From positions 5,686,360 through 5,750,359 of the forward strand of contig NZ_KI421511.1 of NCBI RefSeq assembly GCF_000473265.1: a stretch of 64,000 nucleotides of DNA, written 5' to 3'. This stretch comes from Amycolatopsis thermoflava N1165 (lineage in GTDB: Bacteria; Actinomycetota; Actinomycetes; Mycobacteriales; Pseudonocardiaceae). Under the pieces are notes generated by a model, which was not told the DNA's origin, searched no databases, and was given only the letters and a program-made list of their open reading frames with translations. The translations under genes were made by a program, and so were the position numbers. This document shows positions 24,346-33,029 of this stretch, in pieces. Each line of letters begins with the position of its first letter. The stretch's first letter is position 1.

Positions 24346-24845
24346 CAGTCGTCCCTCCCTCCGGAGATCGAACCGATCTTGGTCCGCAGCGTCGCGATCG
24401 CCTTGCTGGCCTGGCTCTTCACCGTGCCGGCGCTGACGCCGAGCGAGGCGGCGATCTCGGCCTCGGACAGGCCCTCGTAGTAGCGGAGCACGATGACCGC
24501 GCGCTGTCGCGGCGGCAGTTCGCGCAGGGCCTGCCACAGCGGCTCGTGCTCGAACGGGTCCACCGGTTCGGCGGTGCGCTGCTCGGGCAGGTCGGCGACC
24601 AGGCTCTCCCGCTTCAGCCGCCGCCAGCGGCTGATGTGCGCGTTCGCCATCGCACGGCGGACGTAGGCCAGCGGGTCGGCCGTCTTGCGTTGCACGTGGG
24701 TCCAGCGGGAGCCGATCTTCTCCAGCACGGTCTGCACCAGGTCGGCTGCGTCGTGCGGGTTGCCGGTGAGCGCGTGGCCGTATCGGAGCAGCCCGGGCAG
24801 GCTCGCCTGGACGAACTCTCCGAAGTCCGCCAGCTCGTCGCTCAC
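24342..24845 (-). CDS. SigE-family (ECF-like) RNA polymerase sigma factor
   Basis: 167-aa sigma70-family factor. Region 2 covers about residues 8-75 (FVQASLPGLLRYGHALTGN, AADLVQTVLEKIGSRW, YVRRAMANAHISRWRR) and region 4 about 105-160 (LRELPPRQRAVIVLRYYEGL, AEIAASLGVSAGTVKSQASKA). The length and sequence style match the actinobacterial SigE family (TIGR02983). GTG 24845 is chosen because GGGAGGGGG precedes it; the frame remains open upstream to 24959 but adds a low-complexity leader. It is coupled to the membrane protein downstream, a typical stress-sensing pair. Confidence 0.85.
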   Translation of the reverse strand: MSDELADFGEFVQASLPGLLRYGHALTGNPHDAADLVQTVLEKIGSRWTHVQRKTADPLAYVRRAMANAHISRWRRLKRESLVADLPEQRTAEPVDPFEHEPLWQALRELPPRQRAVIVLRYYEGLSEAEIAASLGVSAGTVKSQASKAIATLRTKIGSISGGRDDW

Positions 24846-25002
24846 CGCTGACCCCCTCCCCGCCGCGCGGCCGCCTCCCCAGGCGATGGCCGACGCGGCC
24901 GAGGTCACCGTATCGCCTCCCTCGGCCGTGTGTCTTACCCCTTCGCCGAGTCCACGCATGACGGCCCCCTCAGGTTGTCCGGCGCGCTCTGAGGTGGACG
25001 CC

Positions 25003-25353
25003 TCAGCGGGGGTCTCGTTGCGCGAGGCGCGCGGGCAGCTCGAAGACGCCGTCCGCGTTCGGCGGGAAGGGGTGCACCGCCACCACGGCTTCGGCGCGGA
25101 TCGGGCCGTAGACGTGCGGGAAGAGGATGCCGTCCGGATGCGGAGGGTCGCCGGCCTCCCAGCGCAGCGGGACGTCCAGCCGCGCCGGGTCGATCTCCAG
25201 CAGCACCAGGTCCGTGCGGCCGCGGTAGAGCGCGTTCGCCGGGATCGCCACCGTGCCCGGGTCGGAGCAGTGGATGAAGCCGACGGTGTCCAGGGACGGG
25301 GCGCGGTAGTCCGCGCCCGTCCACTCCGCGGCCGCGCAGAGGTGCAGGATCAC
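25003..25353 (-). CDS. DUF952-domain protein
   Basis: 116-aa cytosolic protein. VILHLCAAAEWTGADYRAPS, VGFIHCSDPGTVAIPANALY and FPHVYGPIRAEAVVAVHPFP cover the full DUF952 domain, which has an ADP-ribosyltransferase-like/glutathione-S-transferase-associated fold but no proven activity. GTG 25353 shares one base with the stop of the upstream DUF5926 gene (TAGTG), so translation is coupled. Confidence 0.82.
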   Translation of the reverse strand: MILHLCAAAEWTGADYRAPSLDTVGFIHCSDPGTVAIPANALYRGRTDLVLLEIDPARLDVPLRWEAGDPPHPDGILFPHVYGPIRAEAVVAVHPFPPNADGVFELPARLAQRDPR

Positions 25354-26228
25354 TAGCGGAGCGTCAGCTGCCTGCCGACCAGGCCGTCGCGGGCACGGCG
25401 CTCGGCGGCGGTCAGCGGCTCGGCGTCGACGGACTTCAGGGCCTCCTCCAGGCGGGCGCCCAGTTGCTCGGCCGGCTCGGCCCACTCGCGGGCGTGCGCC
25501 TCCGGGTCCAGGTCCCACACCGGCACCAGCAGGCCGTGTGCGCGGAACGACCCGGCGTAGCGGGAGCCCTCGCCGAGCGACAGCTCACCCGCCGCGGACA
25601 GGCGCGCAAGCGCTTGCATCAGGCGCCCCTCCGGCTCCGGCCGGACCCAGCGCAGGTGCGCCTTCTCGCCCGCAAGCACCCAGTACGAGCCGGTGCCCAG
25701 CCGCTCGGTCGGCATGATCGCCTCGTTGGCCCGCTCCAGCGAGACCTTGACCTCGCCGCTGGGGTCGGTGTCCTCGGGCAGCCACCAGTCGAAGTTCGGG
25801 TGCAGGGTGACGTCCAGCTCGGCGTCGGCCACCAGGAGGTCCTGCAGGCGCTCGCCGTCGGCGGGCGGGCTCGTGGTGTCCGGCACCGGCAGCACGTCGC
25901 CCGGCTCGGCCGTCAGCGCCCAGCGGATCGCGCGTCCCAGGTCGCGGCTCACGTCGCTGGAGCGGGTCTGCACCTGGAGCCCGACGAACACCTCGCCGTC
26001 GGTACGCACGAACGCGGCCGCGGCCATCGGCAGCACCGTGGCCAGCGTGATCTTCCGCTCGCCCGCGTCCACAAGGGACAGCGGCGCGGTGGCCGACGGC
26101 ACGAACTCGCGCAGCGCGATCAGCTCCGGCTCCGCGGCCAGCCCCTCGAACGGCTGCCCCACGAACACTTCGCGGACCTTCGGTGCCTTGTCCTTCTTCG
26201 GACCCCGCTTGCGCGCGCCCTTGCCCAT
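25353..26228 (-). CDS. DUF5926-family protein
   Basis: 291-aa actinobacterial protein with a basic N-terminus (GKGARKRGPKKDKAPKVREV) followed by FVGQPFEGLAAEPELIALRE, as in the DUF5926 family; some databases mislabel relatives as topoisomerase-like. The remainder is a soluble alpha/beta protein with a conserved HPNFDWWLPE near residue 142-151. The lysine/arginine-rich start suggests nucleic-acid or ribosome contact, which is inference only. Co-translated with the DUF952 gene and divergent from the P450 gene. Confidence 0.78.
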   Translation of the reverse strand: MGKGARKRGPKKDKAPKVREVFVGQPFEGLAAEPELIALREFVPSATAPLSLVDAGERKITLATVLPMAAAAFVRTDGEVFVGLQVQTRSSDVSRDLGRAIRWALTAEPGDVLPVPDTTSPPADGERLQDLLVADAELDVTLHPNFDWWLPEDTDPSGEVKVSLERANEAIMPTERLGTGSYWVLAGEKAHLRWVRPEPEGRLMQALARLSAAGELSLGEGSRYAGSFRAHGLLVPVWDLDPEAHAREWAEPAEQLGARLEEALKSVDAEPLTAAERRARDGLVGRQLTLR

Positions 26229-26306
26229 CTCGCCTCCTCGGATTACAGGCCGCAGACGCTACCGAACCGGGCACGGCCCGCCGGATCGGGGGATTAGGCT
26301 CGGGTC

Positions 26307-27461
26307 GTGTTCGATCCCCGTGACCCCGCCTTCCTCGCCGACCCGTACCCGGAGTTCGCCCGCCTGCGCGCGCAGGCGCCGGTGCACCGGCACGACGGGC
26401 TGGGCCTGGCGATCGCGGTCTCCCACGCGGCGGCGTCGGCGGTGCTGCGGCACCGCGGGCTGGGCCGGATCTGGACCGACGCGAGCCCGGCCGAGCAGTT
26501 CGTGTCGTTCAACCTGCTGCACCGCAACTCGCTGCTGGAGAACGAGCCGCCGGTGCACACGCGGCTGCGCCGGTCGATCTCGTCGGCGTTCGGGCGCGGG
26601 CACGTCGAGCGGTTGCGGCCGACGGTGATGCGGCTGGCGGACGACCTGGTGGCGGGCATCGCCGAGGCGGGGTCGGGCGATCTGCTGGACGCGCTCGCGC
26701 AGCCGCTGCCGGTCGCGGTGATCTCCGAGCTGCTGGACGTGCCGGAGGCCGACCGGCCGCGGCTGGTGCCGTGGTCGAACGCGATCGTGAAGATGTACGA
26801 GTACGGGCTGCCGGAGGAGGGCCGGGTGGCGGCCGAGCGCGCGGCGACCGAGTTCGTCGAGTTCCTGCGCGAGCTGGCCGAGCGGCGCCGCCGGGAGCCG
26901 GGCGAGGACCTGATCACCGATCTGTTGAGGGCCGAGCTCACCGAGGACGAGGTGGTGGCCACCGCGGTACTGCTGCTGATGGCCGGCCACGAGGCCACGG
27001 TCAACGTGATCGGCAACGGGGTCTGGGCGCTGCTGCGGCACCCGGACCAGTGGCAGCGTCTCGTCGACGACCCGAGCCTGATGCCGACCGCGGTGGAGGA
27101 GCTGATCCGCTTCGACTCGCCGCTGCAGCTGTTCGAGCGCACCGCGACCGAGGACGTGGAGATCGCGGGCTTCCGCGTGGCGAAGGGCGAGAAGATCGCC
27201 GCGCTGCTCGGCGCGGCCGCGCGCGACCCGGAGGTGTTCGCCGAGCCGGACACGCTGGACGTCGGCCGCGGCGACGGCACGCACCTGGGCTTCGGCGCGG
27301 GGATCCACTACTGCATCGGGGCGCCGCTCGCGCGGATCGAAATCGCGGCGGCGCTGTCGGCGCTCACCAAGCGGCTCCCGGGCCTGCGCCTGGCAGCCGA
27401 ACCGGAGCGGCGGCCGGAGTTCGTGATCCGGGGACTGAAGAACCTGCCGGTGACGGTCTAG
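26307..27461 (+). CDS. Cytochrome P450
   Basis: 384-aa soluble bacterial class I P450. The I-helix oxygen-activation motif is AGHEAT (in LLMAGHEATVNVIG), the K-helix ExxR is in VEELIRFDSPLQLFERTA, and the heme-binding loop FGAGIHYCIGAPLAR carries the thiolate Cys336. No ferredoxin or reductase gene is adjacent, so electrons must come from elsewhere. GTG 26307 lies 6 nt after TAGGCT (26295-26300) with no Shine-Dalgarno, so the mRNA is probably leaderless. Slightly shorter than the usual 395-410 aa because the N-terminus is brief. Substrate unknown; it is not in an obvious biosynthetic cluster. Confidence 0.93.
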   Translation: MFDPRDPAFLADPYPEFARLRAQAPVHRHDGLGLAIAVSHAAASAVLRHRGLGRIWTDASPAEQFVSFNLLHRNSLLENEPPVHTRLRRSISSAFGRGHVERLRPTVMRLADDLVAGIAEAGSGDLLDALAQPLPVAVISELLDVPEADRPRLVPWSNAIVKMYEYGLPEEGRVAAERAATEFVEFLRELAERRRREPGEDLITDLLRAELTEDEVVATAVLLLMAGHEATVNVIGNGVWALLRHPDQWQRLVDDPSLMPTAVEELIRFDSPLQLFERTATEDVEIAGFRVAKGEKIAALLGAAARDPEVFAEPDTLDVGRGDGTHLGFGAGIHYCIGAPLARIEIAAALSALTKRLPGLRLAAEPERRPEFVIRGLKNLPVTV

Positions 27462-27632
27462 CGGGCCGCGCCGAGGGCGGCCGACGGCCCAGCTGCGGCA
27501 GACGTCCTGCCAACCGGCAGCCGTACGGCGGCAGCTCAACGAGCCGCGCCAGTGCGCGCCCTGCGCTGGCCACTGGCAGCCCCTGCCTGCACCGGGCCAG
27601 GGGCGGCACGCGTCCCGCGAAACGGCAGCAGC

Positions 27633-28553
27633 TCAGCGGGCCGCGCCGGCGGGCCGGGCGGTGCGCAGCTCCGGCGGCGGGGCGCCCTTCACGGATCGCA
27701 CCTGGAGCGGGCGCAGCCGGTCGGTGCGGACCGGCGCCAGCAGCGTCGTCAGGCGGTACACCAGCACCGCGGTCAGCCCGGCCAGCACCGCGGCCGAGGT
27801 GTTCAGCAACCCGGTCAGCAGCACGCCGTCCGCCATCGCCTGCACGCCGTCCTTGAAGCGCCACCCGATGACCAGCACCATCAGCACCTCGTTTACCACC
27901 CAGGCCGCCCACCAGGCCAGCACCAGCCGCGACGGGCGGGGGCGGCGGTCCGGCTCGCGGCCCAGCACCAGGTGCTCCAGTTCGGCGAGGATGGAGCCCG
28001 CCATCACCAGGTTCACCCCCGGCACCAGCACCCCGGCCACGACCTCGCCCGTCGAGCGGGCCGGCTCCTGCCCGGCGGCCTCCGCGGCGGCGCTGCGGGC
28101 GACCAGCAGCCACCACAGCGTCGCGGCGACGGCGATCAGCCCAAACACCACGGTCAGCAGCGACGCGATGATCTCCAGCGCGTCGGAGAACGCCACGGTC
28201 GACGCGTGCAGTGCGGTCGACCGGCTCATCACCAGCAGCGCGTAACGCCAGAACTCGGCACCCGCCGCGACCGCCGCCAGCCCGGCGAGGAACCACAGGA
28301 TCGTGACCGCGTTGCGGTGCAGCACTCGCACGCGTTCGACCGGGCTCGGATATCCGGACGGGGTGCCGGGCACCGCCGTCGGCACCCGCCACGCCAGGTG
28401 CGGGAAACCCCAGCGCGGCGGCACGTGGTACGACGGCGGGCCGTCGTAGCGCTCGGCCGGGCGCGCCGGCCGGGGACGGATCGCACCCGGTGGAGGGTTC
28501 GCCACCCAGCTGACACGCGGCCGGGGGCGGTAGGGCCTCGGGGTCGGGTGCAT
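27633..28553 (-). CDS. DUF4328-domain membrane protein
   Basis: 306-aa protein with a Pro/Arg-rich cytosolic N-terminus (about residues 1-75) and about six hydrophobic helices (HRNAVTILWFLAGLAAVAAG; LEIIASLLTVVFGLIAVAAT; GEVVAGVLVPGVNLVMAGSI; LVLAWWAAWVVNEVLMVLVI; and a final pair). The GVLVPGVNLV...ELEHLVLG pattern is characteristic of DUF4328, a family of unknown function. ATG 28553 begins 6 bp upstream-facing of the rhodanese stop, so both genes may be co-transcribed from the rhodanese promoter. Confidence 0.78.
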   Translation of the reverse strand: MHPTPRPYRPRPRVSWVANPPPGAIRPRPARPAERYDGPPSYHVPPRWGFPHLAWRVPTAVPGTPSGYPSPVERVRVLHRNAVTILWFLAGLAAVAAGAEFWRYALLVMSRSTALHASTVAFSDALEIIASLLTVVFGLIAVAATLWWLLVARSAAAEAAGQEPARSTGEVVAGVLVPGVNLVMAGSILAELEHLVLGREPDRRPRPSRLVLAWWAAWVVNEVLMVLVIGWRFKDGVQAMADGVLLTGLLNTSAAVLAGLTAVLVYRLTTLLAPVRTDRLRPLQVRSVKGAPPPELRTARPAGAAR

Positions 28554-28558
28554 CGGGC

Positions 28559-28909
28559 CTACAGGACCTCGGGCGGGCCGTCGTGCTCGCCGACGACCGG
28601 GCGGCCCTCGGTCTCCCAGGACTTCATGCCGCCTGCCACGTTGATCGCGTCCCAGCCGCTCGCGTTGAGCCACGCCGCGGCCCGCGCGGAGCGGCCGCCG
28701 GTGCGGCACACCACGTAGAGCGGCTGGTCGTCGGGCAGCTGGGCCAGCTCGTCGGTGCGCGCGGGCAGCTCGCCGAGCGGGATGTGGACCGCGCCGGGGG
28801 CATGGCCGGCGTCCCACTCGTCCTGTTCGCGCACGTCCAGCAACACCAGCCCGTCCGCGGGCAGTTCGGAGACGGACGCGGTCGGAATGTCACCTGGTTG
28901 CACGTTCAC
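28559..28909 (-). CDS. Single-domain rhodanese-like protein
   Basis: 116-aa rhodanese domain. LVLLDVREQDEWDAGHAPGA, VHIPLGELPAR and the active-site loop VVCRTGGRS with its catalytic cysteine are intact, followed by AWLNASGWDAINVAGGM. It would carry a persulfide and transfer sulfur to an acceptor or act in thiol homeostasis in the cytosol. The start is GTG 28909. The gene lies 6 bp before the DUF4328 gene. Confidence 0.9.
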   Translation of the reverse strand: MNVQPGDIPTASVSELPADGLVLLDVREQDEWDAGHAPGAVHIPLGELPARTDELAQLPDDQPLYVVCRTGGRSARAAAWLNASGWDAINVAGGMKSWETEGRPVVGEHDGPPEVL

Positions 28910-28946
28910 ATACTGGCACGCGCCCCCATCAACTGCACGTGAGCCC

Positions 28947-28984
28947 GAACAGGGCCACCCCCGTCACCGGAGGTGGCCCTGTTC
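28947..28984 (-). terminator. Strong hairpin after actP
   Basis: 13-bp perfect stem GAACAGGGCCACC/GGTGGCCCTGTTC with a 12-nt loop, 14 bp after the actP stop on the minus strand. There is no T run, as is common for actinobacterial terminators. The same GGGCCACC core recurs in the hairpin at 55369-55411. Confidence 0.7.
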
Positions 28985-28997
28985 GCCGTTCGCCGGG

Positions 28998-30608
28998 TCA
29001 GTGCGCGGTGGCCTTCTCGGCGTGTGCGCCGGTCAGCGCGCGGACCTCCATCTCGGCGTACTTCTTCTCGTTGCGCTCCTTCGACAGGACCGCGCCGAGG
29101 AAGCCCAGCAGGAACGACACCGGGATGGACACCAGGCCCGGGTTCTCCAGCGGGAACCAGTGGAAGTCCACACCCTTGATCATCGGCTTCGGCCCGCCGG
29201 ACACCGCGGGCGAGAAGACGATCAGCACGATGCAGACGATCAGGCCGCCGTACATGCTCCACAGCGCGCCCTGGGTGTTGAACCGCTTCCAGAACAGCGA
29301 GTACAGCAGGGTCGGCAGGTTCGCCGAGGCCGCCACGGCGAAGGCCAGCGCGACCAGGAAGGCCACGTTCTGGTTCTTCGCGAGGATGCCGCCGACGATC
29401 GCGAGCGCGCCGATCACCAGCGCGGTGATCCGGGCGACGCGCACCTCGGCCTGCTTGCTGTCCACCTGGCCCTTCTTGATCACGTTGGCGTAGACGTCGT
29501 GCGCGAACGACGCCGACGCGGTGATCGTCAGGCCGGCCACCACCGCCAGGATGGTCGCGAAGGCCACCGCCGAGATGAACCCGAGCAGGATCGGACCGCC
29601 CAGTTCGAGCGCCAGCAGCGGCGCCGCCGAGTTCGTCGTGCCCGGCGCCGAGTTGATCGCCTGCGGCCCCACCAGCGCACCGGCGCCGTAGCCCAGCACC
29701 AGGGTGAACAGGTAGAAGATGCCGATCAGCACGATCGCCCAGACGACCGACTTCCGGGCGTCCTTCGCGGTGGGCACCGTGTAGAAGCGCATCAGGACGT
29801 GGGGCAGACCAGCGGTGCCCAGGACCAGCGCGATGGCCAGGGACAGGAAGTCCAGCTTGCTCGTGCTGGTCTTGCCGTACTGCTTGCCCGGGTTGAGCAG
29901 CGCCTCGCCGTTCGCACCGCCGCGATCGACCGCGGCCTGCAGCAGGTTCGAGAAGTTGAACCCGAACTTGGCCAGCACCCACACGGTCATCGCCAGCGCG
30001 CCCAGGATCAGCAGGACCGCCTTGATGATCTGAACCCAGGTGGTGCCCTTCATGCCGCCGATGAGCACGTACACGATCATCAGCACGCCGACGATCGCGA
30101 TGACCGCGTTCTGACCCCAGTCGCCTTTGATGCCGAGCAGCAGGTTGACCAGGCCGCCTGCGCCTGCCATCTGCGCGAGCAGGTAGAAGAACGACACCGC
30201 GAGGGTCGAGACCGCGGCCGCGGCGCGGACGGGCCGCTGCCGCATCCGGAACGCGACCACGTCGCCGAGCGTGAACTTGCCGGTGTTGCGCAGCAGCTCG
30301 GCGACCAGGAGCAGCGCGACCAGCCACGCGACGAGGAACCCGATGGAGTAGAGGAACCCGTCGTAGCCGTTGATCGCGATCGCGCCCGCGATGCCGAGGA
30401 ACGACGCCGCGGACAGGTAGTCACCCGAGATCGCGATGCCGTTCTGCGGACCGGTGAACGAGCGGCCCGCCGCGTAGTAGTCGGAGGCGGTCTTCGTGTT
30501 GCGGCTCGCGCGGAACACGATCACCAGGGTGATCGCGACGAAGATCGCGAAGATGATGATGTTCAGCGTCGGGTTGCTGCCCTCGACGCCCTGCGCCAGG
30601 TTCCTCAC
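28998..30608 (-). CDS. actP: Cation/acetate symporter of the SSS family (ActP)
   Basis: 536-aa sodium/solute symporter with about 13 hydrophobic helices. ISGDYLSAASFLGIAGAIAI, GTAGLPHVLMRFYTVPTAKD and SAVAFATILAVVAGLTITAS are signatures of ActP, which takes up acetate, propionate or glycolate. GTG 30608 overlaps the DUF485 stop as GTGA, the classical yjcH-actP arrangement. The LytS/LytTR pair upstream and the repeats at 31051-31083 suggest induction by a carboxylate. Confidence 0.92.
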   Translation of the reverse strand: MRNLAQGVEGSNPTLNIIIFAIFVAITLVIVFRASRNTKTASDYYAAGRSFTGPQNGIAISGDYLSAASFLGIAGAIAINGYDGFLYSIGFLVAWLVALLLVAELLRNTGKFTLGDVVAFRMRQRPVRAAAAVSTLAVSFFYLLAQMAGAGGLVNLLLGIKGDWGQNAVIAIVGVLMIVYVLIGGMKGTTWVQIIKAVLLILGALAMTVWVLAKFGFNFSNLLQAAVDRGGANGEALLNPGKQYGKTSTSKLDFLSLAIALVLGTAGLPHVLMRFYTVPTAKDARKSVVWAIVLIGIFYLFTLVLGYGAGALVGPQAINSAPGTTNSAAPLLALELGGPILLGFISAVAFATILAVVAGLTITASASFAHDVYANVIKKGQVDSKQAEVRVARITALVIGALAIVGGILAKNQNVAFLVALAFAVAASANLPTLLYSLFWKRFNTQGALWSMYGGLIVCIVLIVFSPAVSGGPKPMIKGVDFHWFPLENPGLVSIPVSFLLGFLGAVLSKERNEKKYAEMEVRALTGAHAEKATAH

Positions 30609-30955
30609 TGCGCGTCTCCTTCGATCTCACCGCGGATCCTGTCGGCGATCGGGTCCAGCTTGCGATTCGCGTACCGCACGTAGATCCCGGTGATGAGGAA
30701 CGTCGACACGAACTGCAGCAGGCCGATGAGCAGGCCGACGTTGAAGTTGCCGATCAGCTTCGTCGACATGAAGCCGTGGGCGTAGTCGGCGAGCAGGACG
30801 TAGACGAGGTACCAGACGAGGAAGAGGACGGTCATCGGGAAGACGAAGGTCCGCAACCTCTTGCGGAGCTCGGCGAACTCTGGGCTCGCCTGCACCTTCT
30901 GCCAGTTGTCGCCCGGACCCGTCTCGTCGACGAGGTCCTGGTCGCTGGTGCTCAC
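30605..30955 (-). CDS. DUF485 (YjcH-like) inner-membrane protein, ActP partner
   Basis: 116-aa protein with two transmembrane helices (FVFPMTVLFLVWYLVYVLLA; VGLLIGLLQFVSTFLITGIY) and the DUF485 core SPEFAELRKRLRTFVFP and RYANRKLDPIADRIR. In enterobacteria the homologue YjcH is encoded directly before actP. GTG start with AGGGAGG upstream. It is translationally coupled to actP and may assist its assembly or activity. Confidence 0.9.
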   Translation of the reverse strand: MSTSDQDLVDETGPGDNWQKVQASPEFAELRKRLRTFVFPMTVLFLVWYLVYVLLADYAHGFMSTKLIGNFNVGLLIGLLQFVSTFLITGIYVRYANRKLDPIADRIRGEIEGDAQ

Positions 30956-31050
30956 GGGACAACCTCCCTTTGCATGGTCTCAACCTCTTCCGGCGTGTGA
31001 TGCGGGTAGATCTTGCCGCGAAACGTGAGGCTTGTTGTTAATCCTTTTGA

Positions 31051-31083
31051 GTGAATGATCTTACGGAGAGTTGACGATCTTAC
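31051..31083 (-). promoter_or_regulatory. Paired direct repeats in the yjcH-actP promoter region, candidate LytTR sites
   Basis: GTGAATGATCTTAC (31051-31064) and GTTGACGATCTTAC (31070-31083) agree at 11 of 14 positions with a 19-bp period; a partial third element (GTTTGACG, 31088-31095) follows. LytTR-domain regulators bind imperfect direct repeats spaced about two turns. The repeats lie about 100-130 bp before the DUF485 start in an unusually AT-rich 249-bp gap. Binding by the 33524-34348 product is inferred. Confidence 0.5.
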
Positions 31084-31204
31084 GCCGGTTTGACGTAGGA
31101 ATGTCCAAATCCTGAATCCCCAAACAGGCAAGTTTCGCCAAAAAGTCAACCCGCGGTAAACGGAACCGCCGATGGAGTGAAAGTCGCCCGGGTTAGACCC
31201 GTGG

Positions 31205-32986
31205 TCACTTACGGTGTCGGCCGCGTCCCATCCGGGTACGCTCTTCGGCCTGCCCGAACCGCGCCACCGCGCGGTCCCGCATGAACCCGAGCCGGTCCGG
31301 AGCGTGCAGGCGCAGCATGACCCCGTTGACGTCGGCCGGCTTGCCGTTCGGCGTCGCCAGGCTCACCAGGATCGTCACCGCGAACGCGACCGGCACCGTG
31401 ATCAACGCGGGCTGGTCGGCGAACCACGGCGCCCAGCCCCCGGTGAACCGGCTGACCAGGTCCACCGCCAGCGCGCCGAGCACCAGCCCGCCGCCGATGA
31501 TCATGCCCGCCATGGCGCCCGGCCAGGTCAGCCCGCGCCACCACACGCCGAGCAGGAGCAACGGCGAGAACGTCGACGCGGCCAGCGCGAACGACATCCC
31601 GACGCTCAGCGACAGGTCGTTCGGCCGCAGGAGCAGCGCCAGCGCCAGCGGCACCAGCCCGACCACACCGGCGGCGATGCGGAAGTCCAGCACCCGGCCC
31701 TTCGACAGGTCCGTGGACACCACCCCCGCCAGGCTCACCAGCAGCCCCGACGACGTGGACAGGAACGCCGCGAACGCGCCGGCCAGCACGACCGCCCCCA
31801 GCACCTGCCCGGCCACGCCCGGCACCATCGCCGACGGCAGCCGCAGCACGGCCGCGTCCGTCTGGCCGGTCACCAGCAGCTCCGGCACGTACATCCGGGA
31901 CAGCGCCCCGAGGATCGTCGGGAACAGGTAGAACAGGCCGAGCAGCAACAGGACGTGCACCGTCGTGCGGCGCGCCGCCCGTCCGTCCGGGTTGGTGTAG
32001 AAGCGGACCAGCACGTGCGGCAGGCCCATCGTGCCGAGGAACGTCGCGAAGATCAGCGAATACGTCTGCAGCAGGTCCCGCAGCCCTTCCGAGCCCGGGT
32101 GCAGCCAGTCGGCGTTGGTGACCGCCGCGTCGCTCACCGTCGGGACGGGGGTGCCTGCCGTGAACCACACGCGGGTGCCCTGGGGCAGCTCCTGCGTCGA
32201 GCCCTGCACCCAGATCTCCTCGTGCGGGGCCGCGTCGCCGGGGTGCTCGATCCGGACCTGCGTCAGCGTGCCGACCTCGAAGGCCACGTCGGTGCGGATG
32301 TCCACAGTGGTCTGCTCCGCGAACACCGGCGGCGCCGGCGACCCCAGCGAACCGGCAGGCCCCGGCTTGCCGCCAGCCAGGAACACCGCGCACAGCACGA
32401 ACGCGGGCAGCGCGATCGCGAACAGCTTCAGCCAGTACTGGAACGCCTGCACCACGGTGATCGCGCGCATGCCGCCCGCAATCACGTTCACGCCGACCAG
32501 CACGGTCACCGTCACCGCGCCGACCCAGCCCGGCACGTTCAGCACCGTCGTCAGCGCCAGCCCGGCGCCCTGCAGCTGCGGGACCATGTAGAGGATCCCG
32601 ATGAACACCACGAAGAACGTGCCGCACCGGCGCAGCACGACCGACCCCAGCCGCGCCTCCAGGAAGTCGGGCAGCGTGTAGGCGCCCGAGCGGCGCAGCG
32701 GCGCGGCGACGAACAGCATCAGCGCCAGGTAGCCGGCGGTGAAGCCGATCGGGAACCACAACCCGTCGGCGCCGTCCTTCAGGATGATCCCGGCGATGCC
32801 GAGGAACGACGCGGCGGACAGGTACTCACCGGAGATGGCGGCGGCGTTGCGCCGCGACCGCACGGTGCGGCGCGCGACCAGGAAGTCGTGCGTGCTGTTG
32901 GCGAACCGGGACGAGCGGTGACCCAGGTAGAAGGTCAGCACGGCGACGGTCGCGATGCCGCTCAGCGCCCACGGGTTCAGCTGCAC
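31205..32986 (-). CDS. Second SSS-family symporter (ActP/MctC-like) with an extra extracytoplasmic insert
   Basis: 593-aa symporter with the ActP-type motifs AAISGEYLSAASFLGIAGII, GTMGLPHVLVRFYTNPDGRA and GAVVLAGAFAAFLSTSSGLL. Compared with the 536-aa ActP next door it carries an insert at about residues 205-300, between membrane segments, rich in beta-type sequence (VRIEHPGDAAPHEEIWVQGS; LPQGTRVWFTAGTPVPTVSD). Such an insert resembles that of MctC-type monocarboxylate carriers. GTG start 32986. Probable substrates are short carboxylates such as acetate, propionate or pyruvate. Confidence 0.85.
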   Translation of the reverse strand: MQLNPWALSGIATVAVLTFYLGHRSSRFANSTHDFLVARRTVRSRRNAAAISGEYLSAASFLGIAGIILKDGADGLWFPIGFTAGYLALMLFVAAPLRRSGAYTLPDFLEARLGSVVLRRCGTFFVVFIGILYMVPQLQGAGLALTTVLNVPGWVGAVTVTVLVGVNVIAGGMRAITVVQAFQYWLKLFAIALPAFVLCAVFLAGGKPGPAGSLGSPAPPVFAEQTTVDIRTDVAFEVGTLTQVRIEHPGDAAPHEEIWVQGSTQELPQGTRVWFTAGTPVPTVSDAAVTNADWLHPGSEGLRDLLQTYSLIFATFLGTMGLPHVLVRFYTNPDGRAARRTTVHVLLLLGLFYLFPTILGALSRMYVPELLVTGQTDAAVLRLPSAMVPGVAGQVLGAVVLAGAFAAFLSTSSGLLVSLAGVVSTDLSKGRVLDFRIAAGVVGLVPLALALLLRPNDLSLSVGMSFALAASTFSPLLLLGVWWRGLTWPGAMAGMIIGGGLVLGALAVDLVSRFTGGWAPWFADQPALITVPVAFAVTILVSLATPNGKPADVNGVMLRLHAPDRLGFMRDRAVARFGQAEERTRMGRGRHRK

Positions 32987-33029
32987 GATCCGGATTGTCC
33001 CCTGCCCCGGCTCCGGCTCCGCCGGCCGG

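Noticed and set aside
27462-27632. Apparent degenerate copy of the DUF4328 3' end in the gap after the P450
   Set aside because: Similar wording (CGGCAGCTCA..GAGCCGCGCC) occurs on both sides of the stop, but the match is short and no protein-level similarity follows; treated as non-coding.
30952-31149. Small minus-strand open frame (65 codons) before DUF485
   Set aside because: No ribosome site, no family match, and it covers the promoter region with the direct repeats; more likely leader sequence.
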